Of a stretch of DNA of 64,000 nt, positions 55,625-64,000 are shown piece by piece. Origin of the DNA: Rhodospirillales bacterium (lineage in GTDB: Bacteria > Pseudomonadota > Alphaproteobacteria > Micavibrionales > Micavibrionaceae); contig JACKIT010000003.1 in the NCBI GenBank assembly GCA_020638335.1, positions 36,035-100,034 on the forward strand, read 5' to 3'. Numbering within the stretch: the first letter of the stretch is position 1; every line of letters begins with the position of its first letter. Made by a program: the position numbers and the translations under genes. The notes beneath the pieces are model-generated. The model was not told where the DNA came from, made no database searches, and saw nothing but the letters and a program-made list of their open reading frames with translations.

Positions 55625-57022
55625 ATGCTCGAACTCTTCGCCAAACAGCAAAAAATCTATCCCAAACGTGTTTGGGGAAAATATCGTAAAATGAAGTGGG
55701 CGACAATGATTGCTACGCTAGGGCTATACTACCTTGCTCCTTTCATTCGCTGGGATCGGGGGCCAAATGCCCCTGATCAGGCCATCCTGATCGACCTGCC
55801 TGCCCGGCGCGCCTACTGGTTCTGGATCGAAATATGGCCACAGGAGGTTTACCTCCTTACTGGTATTCTTATTCTTGCGGCCATCGGTTTGTTTGTTGTC
55901 ACCTCTATGTTTGGTCGTGTGTGGTGCGGCTATTTCTGTCCACAAACCGTCTGGACCGACCTTTATGTCTGGGTCGAACGCATTATCCAGGGTGATCGCA
56001 ATGCTCGCAAAAGACTTCACGATGGCCCCTGGAGCTTTGACAAGGTTGGAAAAATTCTCGCTACCCACTTCATCTGGCTGGTTATCGCCTGGTGTACGGC
56101 CGGGTCTTTTGTGCTGTATTTTAACGATGCACCGACACTGGTGCGCAGTTTCTTCGAATTCGATGTCTCTCCCACTGTGCTGGGCTTTATCGGTGGTCTG
56201 ACCTTCTCCACTTACCTTATGGCCGGTTTTGCCCGTGAACAGGTTTGCACCTATATGTGTCCCTATGCCCGTTTCCAATCTGCCATGTTCGATAAAGACA
56301 CGCTTATCATTGGTTATGATGAAAAACGCGGCGAACCACGCGGCAAACACAAATCCGGCGAAAGTTGGGAAGGGCGAGGCCATTGTGTCGATTGCACCGC
56401 CTGCGTTCAGGTCTGTCCCACCGGCATCGACATCCGTAACGGTCTGCAAATGGAGTGCATAGCTTGTGGCCTGTGCGTCGATGCCTGTAATAACATCATG
56501 GATAAGCTTGATTTGCCGCGCGGCCTTATCCGCTACGACACCACCAACCACATGACTGCCGAAGTCAAAGGCGGTAAAGAAAAATTTCATATTATGCGTA
56601 TACGCACGCTCTATTATGGCATTATCATGGCTGTGGTTGGGTGCATCATGCTCTATGCGCTTATAAACCGGTCACAATTGGAACTCCACGTTCTGCATGA
56701 TCGCAGCCCGTTATTTGTTCAACTTTCCAGTGGCGAAATCCGTAACGGCTACACTCTAAAAATTCTCAATAAAACTTTTGAAGACCGGACCTATATTTTG
56801 AGTATTGAAGGCCTGCCCGATGCCCAGATTGACGTCAAAGCTGCCGGTAACGTTGATGCGGACAGCCTCTATGTTCCGGCCAACCGTGTTGGTGAATATC
56901 ACGTCTTTATCAGCGCTAATGTTGAGCCTGGTCCCGCCAATGATATAACACTGACATTGACAGATAACGACGGCACCTTGCATGATAGCTACACATCAAC
57001 CTTTATCACGCAGAGAAAGTAG
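55625..57022 (+). CDS. ccoG: cbb3 oxidase assembly ferredoxin CcoG/FixG (RdxA)
   Basis: 465 residues. Five or so membrane helices in the first 330 residues (TMIATLGLYYLAPFIRW, VYLLTGILILAAIGLFVVTS, HFIWLVIAWCTAGSFVLYF), with GRVWCGYFCPQTVWTDLYVW. Two 4Fe-4S sites: CVDCTACVQVCPTGI and CIACGLCVDACNNIMDK. The C-terminal 130 residues are a periplasmic Ig-like domain. It reduces copper for loading CuB of the oxidase. First of ccoGHIS. Confidence 0.97.
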   Translation: MLELFAKQQKIYPKRVWGKYRKMKWATMIATLGLYYLAPFIRWDRGPNAPDQAILIDLPARRAYWFWIEIWPQEVYLLTGILILAAIGLFVVTSMFGRVWCGYFCPQTVWTDLYVWVERIIQGDRNARKRLHDGPWSFDKVGKILATHFIWLVIAWCTAGSFVLYFNDAPTLVRSFFEFDVSPTVLGFIGGLTFSTYLMAGFAREQVCTYMCPYARFQSAMFDKDTLIIGYDEKRGEPRGKHKSGESWEGRGHCVDCTACVQVCPTGIDIRNGLQMECIACGLCVDACNNIMDKLDLPRGLIRYDTTNHMTAEVKGGKEKFHIMRIRTLYYGIIMAVVGCIMLYALINRSQLELHVLHDRSPLFVQLSSGEIRNGYTLKILNKTFEDRTYILSIEGLPDAQIDVKAAGNVDADSLYVPANRVGEYHVFISANVEPGPANDITLTLTDNDGTLHDSYTSTFITQRK

Positions 57023-57024
57023 CC

Positions 57025-57492
57025 ATGGAAACTGCCATTAAAAATCCAAAAGACAAATGGATTCCATGGTATTTCGTAGCTTTCTTCGCCGTTATTGCCA
57101 TTCTCGATGGTATATTTGTCTATGTTGCCATAAGCACTCACACAGGCGTTACTACCGAAAATGCCTACGAAAAAGGCTTGGCCTTTAACGAAAATTTTGA
57201 AAAATTTCGTGCGCAACCAAAATTGCAAGAGCAACTGAGTTTTGAGAACGGTGTATTACACTGGAACGTAAAGGACGAAGCGGGCAGGCCACTGGGAAAC
57301 GCCCGCGTTATTGCAAAAATTATCCGCCCGGTTCAAGATGGCTATGATTTTGAAATAACGCTAGACTACATGCGGCGCGGGGTTTATGAAGCAAAGCTTG
57401 ACCTGCCCCTAAAAGGTCTTTGGAAAGCAAAGCTCAACTGCACATGGGACGATCAGCACTATCAGACAACGCACAGCTTCACAGCTCCGTAA
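57025..57492 (+). CDS. ccoH: cbb3 oxidase assembly protein CcoH/FixH
   Basis: 155 residues: one N-terminal membrane helix (WYFVAFFAVIAILDGIFVYV) and a periplasmic beta-rich domain (LHWNVKDEAGRPLGNARVIA; YMRRGVYEAKLDLPLKGLWK) typical of FixH. Needed for stable assembly of the oxidase. It starts three bases after ccoG and overlaps the likely start of ccoI. Confidence 0.9.
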   Translation: METAIKNPKDKWIPWYFVAFFAVIAILDGIFVYVAISTHTGVTTENAYEKGLAFNENFEKFRAQPKLQEQLSFENGVLHWNVKDEAGRPLGNARVIAKIIRPVQDGYDFEITLDYMRRGVYEAKLDLPLKGLWKAKLNCTWDDQHYQTTHSFTAP

Positions 57493-59669
57493 ACGGAAAC
57501 CATGATACGCAAATATTATCCGGCTATGAAACGCTTGTTGAAAAAACACCTGAAGGGTTGAACACAATTTCCGTTCTCGTTAGCGGCGTTTATTGTGCCG
57601 CTTGTATCCAGAAGATCGAAGGCAGTCTTTCCCAAGAACAGGATATAATTTTAGCGCGGCTCAATTTTACAACCAGGCGCCTCACTATCACCTGGTCTGG
57701 CGTACCCGAACAAAGCAATCGCTATATACATATAATCGAAAATCTGGGATATACCGTCAATCCGTTTGACCCACAAATTTGGCAGGAAGAGAGCAAAGTT
57801 GAAGAGCGTTTCTTGCTGCTTTGCCTTGGCGTGGCAGGCTTCGCAATGGGGAATATCATGTTACTCTCCGTTGGCCTGTGGACCACTACAGGCGAAACGA
57901 TGGGACTGGCGACGCGCGAATTATTGCACCTAATTTCCGCTGCCATCGCTTTGCCGACGATTTTATTTTCCGGCCGCCCCTTCTTCCGCTCTGCCATCAA
58001 AGCGCTTAAAGGCGGCCACACCAATATGGATGTTCCTATATCCCTCGCCCTTATTCTTGCCAGCTCCATGAGCCTTTTTGAAACCATAAATGGCGGCGAA
58101 CACGTCTATTTCGATTCCGCCGTCATGCTAACATTTTTCCTGCTGATTGGCCGTACCCTCGACTTTCGCGCTCGCAAACAAGCCCGTGCAGGCGCCTCGG
58201 ACCTTCTGGACACTATGACCGGCTTTGCCAACGTCATCGAAGACGGCAAAGTCCGCCGTGTTCTGATCCGTGATCTCCACGAAAACCAATATGTACGGAT
58301 TGCTGCGGGCGAGAACTTTCCTGTAGACGGTCAAATCATCGAAGGCCAAAGCGAAGTCGATACATCGCTTGTCACCGGCGAGACTTTGCCCCGCGCGATC
58401 AAACCTGAAGACGATGTGTTTGCCGGAACGCTAAACCTTTCCGTCCCCGTCACAATGGTTGTGAGTAAACCGGCCAAAGACTCCCTGCTTAGCGAAATTG
58501 TCAAACTCATGGAGCAAGCCGAACAAAGCAAAGCCATTTACGTTCGTTTGGCTGATCGGGCTGCGCGTCTTTATACACCCGTTGTCCACACGCTGGCTGC
58601 GCTCGCTTTTTTAGGTTGGCTTTTCATCGGCGATTTAGACTGGCAAGCCGCGCTCATGATCTCCATCACCGTGCTCATCATCACTTGCCCGTGCGCGCTG
58701 GGGCTGGCCGTACCCGTCGTGCAAGTTCTGGCGACCGGAAAACTCATGAAAAACGGCGTACTCATTAAATCCGGTGATGCTTTAGAGCGTCTCGCCAGTA
58801 TTGATACTGTCCTGCTCGACAAAACCGGTACGCTTACATTGGGCCACCCTACATTGGAAGGCAATCCGCCGCAAGAAGCTCTGCGTCTGGCTGCCTCACT
58901 GGCGGCCCATAGCCGTCATCCCCTTTCCAAAGCTATAAGTCAATCTTATGCAGGTGTTTTACTTGAGACAAGACAGGTACAAGAACATCCCGGTCAGGGA
59001 CTAGAAGGTGTCATTGATGGGAAACCCGTCCGTCTTGGCAGCCGCGCATGGTGCGGTGATAAAAATGCGCCGCCTTCAGATATGCTGGAATTATGGTTGC
59101 GAATCGACAACCAAACACCTATTGCCTTTTTCTTCACTGATCACCTGCGCGAAGATACATGCGATTGTATTGAGGCCCTAAAAAAAGCCAGTCTGACGCC
59201 CATCATCGTCTCCGGTGATCGAAATCACATAACACAAAAAATCGCCAAAGAATGCGGTATAGAACGTTTTTACAGCGAACAAACGCCACCGCAAAAATTT
59301 CAAATCATGGAAAATCTTAAACGCGAAGGTCATAAAATCCTTATGGTTGGCGACGGACTGAATGATGCGCCTGTCCTGACCGGAGCAACCGTCTCGATGG
59401 CACCGGGCACCGCCATCGATATGGCCCAAAATGCTGCCGATATTATTTTCATGGGCAAAAAACTCATGCCCGTACATACAACCTATAATACGGCTCGGCT
59501 TGCTCAAAAGCTCGTAAAACAAAATTTCACTTTAGCTGTCCTTTATAATATCATAGCCGTACCGCTGGCACTGAGCGGACTTGTTACGCCGCTCGTTGCC
59601 GCGATTGCCATGTCAGGTTCGTCACTCATAGTGATTGCCAACTCATTTCGCTTAAAGGTCATAAAATGA
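57420..59669 (+). CDS. ccoI: Copper-translocating P-type ATPase CcoI/FixI
   Basis: 749 residues from TTG 57420 or 741 from ATG 57444; both overlap ccoH and the start is uncertain. N-terminal HMA domain VSGVYCAACIQKIE (C-x-x-C), eight membrane helices, actuator TGE (SLVTGETLP), metal-site TCPCALGLAVP (CPC), phosphorylation DKTGTLT, HP motif (SRHPLSKA) and GDGLNDAPVL. CcoI exports copper to the periplasm for cbb3 assembly. ccoS begins in an ATGA overlap at its end. Confidence 0.95.
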   Translation: MESKAQLHMGRSALSDNAQLHSSVNGNHDTQILSGYETLVEKTPEGLNTISVLVSGVYCAACIQKIEGSLSQEQDIILARLNFTTRRLTITWSGVPEQSNRYIHIIENLGYTVNPFDPQIWQEESKVEERFLLLCLGVAGFAMGNIMLLSVGLWTTTGETMGLATRELLHLISAAIALPTILFSGRPFFRSAIKALKGGHTNMDVPISLALILASSMSLFETINGGEHVYFDSAVMLTFFLLIGRTLDFRARKQARAGASDLLDTMTGFANVIEDGKVRRVLIRDLHENQYVRIAAGENFPVDGQIIEGQSEVDTSLVTGETLPRAIKPEDDVFAGTLNLSVPVTMVVSKPAKDSLLSEIVKLMEQAEQSKAIYVRLADRAARLYTPVVHTLAALAFLGWLFIGDLDWQAALMISITVLIITCPCALGLAVPVVQVLATGKLMKNGVLIKSGDALERLASIDTVLLDKTGTLTLGHPTLEGNPPQEALRLAASLAAHSRHPLSKAISQSYAGVLLETRQVQEHPGQGLEGVIDGKPVRLGSRAWCGDKNAPPSDMLELWLRIDNQTPIAFFFTDHLREDTCDCIEALKKASLTPIIVSGDRNHITQKIAKECGIERFYSEQTPPQKFQIMENLKREGHKILMVGDGLNDAPVLTGATVSMAPGTAIDMAQNAADIIFMGKKLMPVHTTYNTARLAQKLVKQNFTLAVLYNIIAVPLALSGLVTPLVAAIAMSGSSLIVIANSFRLKVIK

Positions 59670-59842
59670 GCATCCTTATCTACCTTATCCCCATTGCCTT
59701 GTTTCTTGGCTTACTTGGCCTGGCTGCCTTTATCTGGAGTTTGAAATCAGGTCAGTACGACGATCTCGACGGCGCTGCGCAGCGTATTTTGTTTGATGAA
59801 GAAAAAACGTTGACACAAGACCATGACATCCCTCACAGTTAA
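59666..59842 (+). CDS. ccoS: cbb3 oxidase maturation protein CcoS
   Basis: 58 residues: MSILIYLIPIALFLGLLGLA, one membrane helix, then FIWSLKSGQYDDLDGAAQRI, the hallmark QYDDLDGAAxRIL of CcoS. Needed to insert heme and copper cofactors. Last gene of ccoGHIS. Confidence 0.95.
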   Translation: MSILIYLIPIALFLGLLGLAAFIWSLKSGQYDDLDGAAQRILFDEEKTLTQDHDIPHS

Positions 59843-59887
59843 AGGGAGTTGTATCTTTAATTTTGCAATCTAGAATAGATAAAACAT

Positions 59888-60424
59888 ATGAAGAATTCAC
59901 ACGTGACAGGTGTAGAACGCACCTTCGATAAAAATGAAATTATTGTCAGCAAAACGGATCTTAAAGGCCGTATAACTTACGTAAATCGTGTTTTTATGAA
60001 GCTTGCTGACTACGTCGAAAAAGACCTCCTCGATCAGCCTCACAGCATCATACGGCATCCTGAAATGCCGCGCTGCGTCTTTAAGTTGCTGTGGGATACG
60101 ATAGAAAAAGATAAAAAAGAGATCTTTGCCTACGTTATAAACCGTTCGGCCAACGGCGATCATTATTGGGTTCTCGCCCACGTCACCCCCAGTTTCGATG
60201 AAGGAGGCAATATTGTAGGGTATCATTCCAACCGCCGTGTTCCGAACAGGCGCGTCGTGAACGACACAATCATTCCACTCTATAAAAGGCTATTAGACGA
60301 AGAAAACAGGCACAAAAATGCCAAGGAGGGCATGAACAGCGCTCACCAAATGCTTGTGGCCTTACTTGAAGAGAAAGGCGTCGGTTATGACGAACTCATC
60401 TTTTCTCTTGCAAATGCAGCCTGA
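59888..60424 (+). CDS. PAS-domain protein, aerotaxis-sensor-like
   Basis: 178 residues. A single PAS fold: [65 protein letters not shown]. The RHPEMP stretch is typical of the FAD-binding Aer PAS group. A short helical tail follows and no membrane segment or signalling domain is present. The chemoreceptor gene starts 17 bases later. Together they resemble Aer split into two proteins. Redox or oxygen sensing inferred from family and context. Confidence 0.85.
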   Translation: MKNSHVTGVERTFDKNEIIVSKTDLKGRITYVNRVFMKLADYVEKDLLDQPHSIIRHPEMPRCVFKLLWDTIEKDKKEIFAYVINRSANGDHYWVLAHVTPSFDEGGNIVGYHSNRRVPNRRVVNDTIIPLYKRLLDEENRHKNAKEGMNSAHQMLVALLEEKGVGYDELIFSLANAA

Positions 60425-60441
60425 AGAAAAAGGAACTTGCC

Positions 60442-61740
60442 ATGAAAAATCTATCCTCTCTTTCTAAAGCTCAAATCTGTCTGGGGCTAACGCTATTATG
60501 CATGCTTGGAGGATATTTCTCATCTTTTTATCTGGTTGCGTTGGCGATTGGGATCATTACACTGGCGACCGGCTTTTATTTCATTCAAAATGCACAGGAA
60601 TCAATTACCCGTGCAACTGACGCATGCAAAAAACTCGGCAATGGCGACTTTGAAACACGCCTGACCAATATCGCGGAAGATGGTGAAATCTCTGAATTTT
60701 TATGGTCTGTCAATGAAATGACCGACTTTATGGATGCCTTTGTTCGTGAATCCACTGCTGCTATGGAATATGTCAGCCGTAACCAGTATTTTCGCCGCAT
60801 TATCGAAGACGGTATGCATGGGAATTTATTAAATGGCGCCCGCGTTATCAATCAGGCCACTCTTAATGTTGCCGATAAAATGGACTCTTTCGTCGGTATT
60901 GCTGACGATGTTGACAATTCTCTCAAGCAAGTTGTCAGTCAGATCAACAGCACTGTGGAAACCCTTGAGAATGGCGCCCAGACAATGGGCGATACCGTAG
61001 CCTCTACCCGTCAGGGTGCAGAAACAGTTGTCCTTAGCTCCAATGAAATGTCGATGAATGTACAGACCATTTCGGCTGCTGCCGAAGAGATGTCTTCTTC
61101 CATTGCAGAAATCAGCACACAGATCACAAAAACCTCTACAATGGCTAGCGAAGCCGTTCATGATGCGGATCAGGCACGCAAAATCATTAATGCACTGGCC
61201 ACTACCGCCGCCAGCATCAACGAAGTTATTACACTGATTGAAGATATTGCTGAACAAACAAATCTTCTTGCCCTTAATGCAACAATCGAGGCAGCACGCG
61301 CTGGTGAGGCTGGAAAAGGTTTTGCCATTGTTGCCTCAGAAGTTAAAAATCTTGCAGCTGAAACAGCAAAAGCAACAGATGACATCCGCCAACAGATCAA
61401 TGAAGTTCAAGGTGCAACCAACAGCGCCGTATCGGCATTTGACGGCATAGGCAAATCTATCGCTGACATCAGTGAAGCCTGCACAGTCGTAGCCGCCGCC
61501 GTTGAGGAACAAAATGCAGCTTCCCTTGAAATTGCCTCCAACGCACAAAAAGCTTCAACCGCAACCAACACTGTTGCAGAGAATATCCAGGAAATCGGTA
61601 CAGACATCACGAAAGTGGATGAAATCAGCTCTCAGGTCGTAGATGCAACCGAGCAACTCTCCTCGCACAGCAAAGATCAGGTTGAAGCGCTGCTCAATAA
61701 AATGGGTGTGTTCATGGGTGAACTGAAGAAAATTGCTTAA
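60442..61740 (+). CDS. Methyl-accepting chemotaxis protein with short membrane anchor
   Basis: 432 residues. Two membrane helices near the start ([32 protein letters not shown], with almost no periplasmic loop), a HAMP-like part ([20 protein letters not shown]), and the methyl-accepting/signalling domain whose tip is [20 protein letters not shown] followed by [13 protein letters not shown]. No periplasmic sensor domain, so the signal should come from the PAS protein encoded just upstream. Directly follows the cbb3 assembly cluster. Confidence 0.95.
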   Translation: MKNLSSLSKAQICLGLTLLCMLGGYFSSFYLVALAIGIITLATGFYFIQNAQESITRATDACKKLGNGDFETRLTNIAEDGEISEFLWSVNEMTDFMDAFVRESTAAMEYVSRNQYFRRIIEDGMHGNLLNGARVINQATLNVADKMDSFVGIADDVDNSLKQVVSQINSTVETLENGAQTMGDTVASTRQGAETVVLSSNEMSMNVQTISAAAEEMSSSIAEISTQITKTSTMASEAVHDADQARKIINALATTAASINEVITLIEDIAEQTNLLALNATIEAARAGEAGKGFAIVASEVKNLAAETAKATDDIRQQINEVQGATNSAVSAFDGIGKSIADISEACTVVAAAVEEQNAASLEIASNAQKASTATNTVAENIQEIGTDITKVDEISSQVVDATEQLSSHSKDQVEALLNKMGVFMGELKKIA

Positions 61741-61835
61741 GCTTAAGGGGTTTAATCCATGGCGCTTACTTGAGGCTATTGAAAAGTGAGTCTTTTTCTA
61801 AATTTTTAGTAATGTTATGATACTTTCTAATAGAC

Positions 61836-61985
61836 TATAGTCATTCAACTTAAGAATTATACAGGTCTGCAAATGAAGCTGTTTTTGAAAAAATCTTCTC
61901 AAAGTACCTGTATGTACGTTGTCGTCGATTTTTTCAAAAGCCAGTCATTTTCGACTCTGTATAATTCTTAATTCAAACGACTATA
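61836..61985. repeat. Palindromic element C, TATAGTC family (150 bp)
   Basis: Ends TATAGTC and GACTATA. Outer arms of 28 bases pair (TTAAGAATTATACAG against CTGTATAATTCTTAA). An inner pair (TTTTTGAAAAAATC / GATTTTTTCAAAA) gives a long hairpin. AGTCATT occurs at 61839-61845 and again at 61943-61949; deletion between these yields exactly the 46-bp repeats at 48447 and 48714. The rest of the spacer 61741-62072 has no gene. Confidence 0.85.
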
Positions 61986-62072
61986 AGTTTTTTTAGATTT
62001 CGTTTTTTCTTGCCGGTCATCACCGCAGTTTTTACAATCTTATTTTTTAGTGATTTAATCATAAAGCCTACT

Positions 62073-62624
62073 ATGACAGCCGATGAAGTATTAGATCTTA
62101 GCAAGTTCACGGTTCTCATTGTCGATGACTATTCTTTTGTCTCTCAGATTATAGCGGCAACCTTAAAAGAGATGGGCATTGGTCGCGTTCTGATATCCGA
62201 GAATGGGGCACATGCAAAAGAACAAATTCAGGCTCTTAACAATTTTGAGAATGGCAGCAATATTGATGTTGTGATTATGGATTGGCTGATGCCGGTTATG
62301 GACGGCAGGGCGCTTTTGCAGTGGATCAGGCAGAGCAACAAAGACACCATTAAATTTTTGCCGGTGGTTGTTTGCAGCGCTTATACGTCTGGATCGCTTG
62401 TGAGCGAAACACGCGATCTTGGTGCTAATGAGGTTATTGTTAAACCGGTTTCTGCTGCGGAACTGGCTAAACGTATTCAGCGTACTATTAACAGTCCGCG
62501 ACCATTTGTAAAAAGTAAGAGCTTTTTTGGGCCTGACCGACGCCGGCAAAACAGGCCTTTTGACCATGAAGACCGGCGAAAAGCTAGACCACAAGATTTG
62601 AAGGCGCATTATGAGCAAAAATGA
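62073..62624 (+). CDS. CheY-like response regulator
   Basis: 183 residues. Receiver domain: FTVLIVDDYSFVSQIIAATL (acidic pair DD), phospho-acceptor Asp in VVIMDWLMPVMDGRALLQWI, Thr/Ser in VVVCSAYTSGSLV, Lys in EVIVKPVSAAELAKRI. The C-terminal 45 residues are basic (GPDRRRQNRPFDHEDRRKAR) and have no known output domain. ATG 62073 is preferred to 62010 because the earlier start adds only hydrophobic residues read from intergenic sequence. Overlaps the next gene by 14 bases. Confidence 0.9.
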   Translation: MTADEVLDLSKFTVLIVDDYSFVSQIIAATLKEMGIGRVLISENGAHAKEQIQALNNFENGSNIDVVIMDWLMPVMDGRALLQWIRQSNKDTIKFLPVVVCSAYTSGSLVSETRDLGANEVIVKPVSAAELAKRIQRTINSPRPFVKSKSFFGPDRRRQNRPFDHEDRRKARPQDLKAHYEQK

Positions 62625-63117
62625 CGATAAAGTTGAGATTTTTCACCGTGTAAACAAGCTGAAATCAAAGGCCGGTTTGTCTGCTTTTGCGAAGGGGCAG
62701 GGGAGGATCCAGGATTCACGTGTTCAAAAGGCGCAAGCGGTGATTGATGACAAAGAAGCTGAATATTCGGTGGAGGTTGAAAATGTTTTGCGGAATTTGC
62801 AGGCCAGTTGGGATGAGTGTGTGGGCGCAGAAAAGTCTGATGTACGGGCGGGTGCATTGGAAAGGGTTTATAATTACTCTAATAATGTTAAAGATTTAGC
62901 TTCTATGTACGGGTACGATCTGATGGGTTATTTTGCGTTGTCGTTGCGTGATTTTTGCGAAAAAATTGACGCTCATAAGGAGGAACATCAAATTATAGTG
63001 CGGGCGCATATTAACGCGATGTTTGTGACGCTTCATGAAAAATTGCGTTCGGATGAGGGTGAGAAGGCCAAGGAGTTGATGAACAGTGTGGCGTTGGCTA
63101 TTCAGAAATATTCTTAG
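62611..63117 (+). CDS. Hypothetical helical protein coupled to the response regulator
   Basis: 168 residues, all-helical in appearance, highly charged, no membrane part (YSVEVENVLRNLQASWDECV; YNYSNNVKDLASMYGYDLMG; ICR-type tail AKELMNSVALAIQKYS). It overlaps the response regulator gene by 14 bases and is likely translated with it. It lacks the HxxKG/S motif of an Hpt domain as far as I can tell. Probably a signalling partner (inference). Confidence 0.65.
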   Translation: MSKNDDKVEIFHRVNKLKSKAGLSAFAKGQGRIQDSRVQKAQAVIDDKEAEYSVEVENVLRNLQASWDECVGAEKSDVRAGALERVYNYSNNVKDLASMYGYDLMGYFALSLRDFCEKIDAHKEEHQIIVRAHINAMFVTLHEKLRSDEGEKAKELMNSVALAIQKYS

Positions 63118-63345
63118 GGTCAGGACCTATAAATTGTGATTATGCACTTGGGACAGGTAAAGATATGCGAAACCCCGTTTTTAAAACGGGGTCCATGTGA
63201 TTTATCGGCAAGAGTGAATAGGCCCCGGATCTGCATTTCCTCTCGTTAAAACGAGGAAAAATTTGTCCGGGGTTGCGTAAATCTTTGATATTGGACACTA
63301 TGTCTTCGGACGGACACCAAGATCAGGCTCCTGGAAAAAACGACT
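63118..63345. repeat. Hairpin-rich spacer
   Basis: GAAACCCCG...CGGGGTCC (63170-63193), CCTCTCGTT...AACGAGG (63239-63257) and an outer GGCCCCGG/CCGGGG pair. The convergent genes on either side suggest a two-way transcription end. No gene. Confidence 0.6.
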
Positions 63346-63981
63346 CTATTTCCGGCGTTTGGGCATAAAAATAAATGCATCCGGGTTTTCTTCTTCTGCT
63401 TCTTTGGGCGTGATATATTCTTCGGGTGTTTTCCCGTGGAGTGGGTTGGGTTGTTTTTGTAGAGCAGTTACGCGGTTTTTGGCTTTTTTGTATGCGTCTG
63501 CATTCAGACTTTCAACCAGACTTAAAAAGCTTTTGTCCTGGGCGCTGAGCGCATTGTAGTGTTTTTTGATGTCTTCGGGAATTGTTGTGACGAGTTTCTC
63601 AATTTTGAAGAGTTCTTCTTCTGCCAAGCCACCATTAATAAATGTCTGTATGATTTCTTCCCACATTTTTTCGAAATCGTTGAATTCATGGATGTTGGTG
63701 TTGTCCCGGTTGCGCACTTTTTCATGCGCGTTGCGTAGTTCATGAATGCTTTTTTGGGTTGCGTCTTGTGCAAATTTTAATTTCATAAAGATGATTTCAT
63801 GATGTCTCATGTAGTGCTCTAACAACATTTTTGTAAGGGAGGTGGCTTCTTCTTCCTCTGGCCAAATGCTTTCTGGACCGCTTGATTTTGCGCTTGCGAT
63901 CTGTGGTTTTTCTTGCGGGAGCGCCGCGGCTTCCAGCTGTTCTTGTTTCAGGGATAAGTTATAGTTGAGGTGCCGTGACAT
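63346..63981 (-). CDS. Hypothetical coiled-coil-like protein, 211 residues
   Basis: Highly charged and helical (LLEHYMRHHEIIFMKLKFAQ; ATQKSIHELRNAHEKVRNRD; LFKIEKLVTTIPEDIKKHYN). Pro/Glu-rich tail ending in FIFMPKRRK. No signal peptide or membrane segment. ATG 63981 lies close to the window edge and has no clear ribosome site in view. Not recognised. Confidence 0.6.
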   Translation of the reverse strand: MSRHLNYNLSLKQEQLEAAALPQEKPQIASAKSSGPESIWPEEEEATSLTKMLLEHYMRHHEIIFMKLKFAQDATQKSIHELRNAHEKVRNRDNTNIHEFNDFEKMWEEIIQTFINGGLAEEELFKIEKLVTTIPEDIKKHYNALSAQDKSFLSLVESLNADAYKKAKNRVTALQKQPNPLHGKTPEEYITPKEAEEENPDAFIFMPKRRK

Positions 63982-64000
63982 ATCGTCAACTGTGAAAGGC

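Overview
The window looks like about 64 kb of an alphaproteobacterial chromosome close to the replication origin. The evidence is a Usg-family protein, an adrenodoxin-type ferredoxin, CtaA (heme A synthase), a FixNOQP/GHIS-type cbb3 oxidase cluster, and dnaA, dnaN, recF and gyrB spread over one 15-kb arm. Several features (a split PAS/chemoreceptor pair, IcmO/IcmP-like proteins) would fit a Micavibrio-like or Rhodospirillales-like lineage, but the species cannot be fixed from the sequence alone.

Layout. 1-5 kb: a gene tail, a gene-poor stretch, ctaA, a ferredoxin and small hypotheticals. 5-11 kb: groES-groEL behind a heat-shock-type promoter, then a regulator plus a long ketopantoate-reductase-like protein on the minus strand. 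11-29 kb: mutM, rpsT, dnaA, the biotin genes bioB-(GNAT)-bioF-bioD-bioA, dnaN, a 2-hydroxyacid dehydrogenase, recF, hisC (minus) and gyrB. 29-35 kb: a PEBP protein, a GNAT acetyltransferase, two unknowns, argS and a degenerate Fic-like protein. 35-40.5 kb (minus): a DotM/IcmP-like protein, a small membrane protein, a DotL/IcmO-like coupling ATPase and a pilin-like protein, i.e. the coupling part of a type IVB secretion system.

At 40.9-41.0 kb are tRNA-Thr(TGT) and tRNA-Gln(TTG). An accessory region starts at the 3' end of tRNA-Gln: duplicated IS30-transposase fragments, a truncated phosphoesterase, a HipA/HipB toxin-antitoxin module in reversed gene order with two operator-like palindromes, a SWIM zinc-finger protein, a broken serine recombinase and an AAA/DUF4143 ATPase. 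It is followed by tRNA-Val(GAC) and tRNA-Thr(CGT). From 48.9 to 61.7 kb lies an iron and microaerobic respiration block: FTR1 permease plus cupredoxin with Fur-like boxes, an FNR-type regulator with an FNR box, a complete ccoNOQP-ccoGHIS cluster, and a PAS protein plus chemoreceptor that together resemble a split aerotaxis sensor. A response regulator and hypotheticals end the window.

The most distinctive general feature is repeat content. At least four families of palindromic repeats sit between genes. Several copies lie in frame inside conserved housekeeping genes (bioF, recF, hisC twice, argS twice), adding repeat-encoded peptides to the enzymes. A second family with TATAGTC...GACTATA ends behaves like a small non-autonomous element and has exact internal-deletion derivatives. 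By eye the 41-62 kb stretch also lacks the strong G-over-C skew of the plus strand seen on both sides, consistent with later acquisition.
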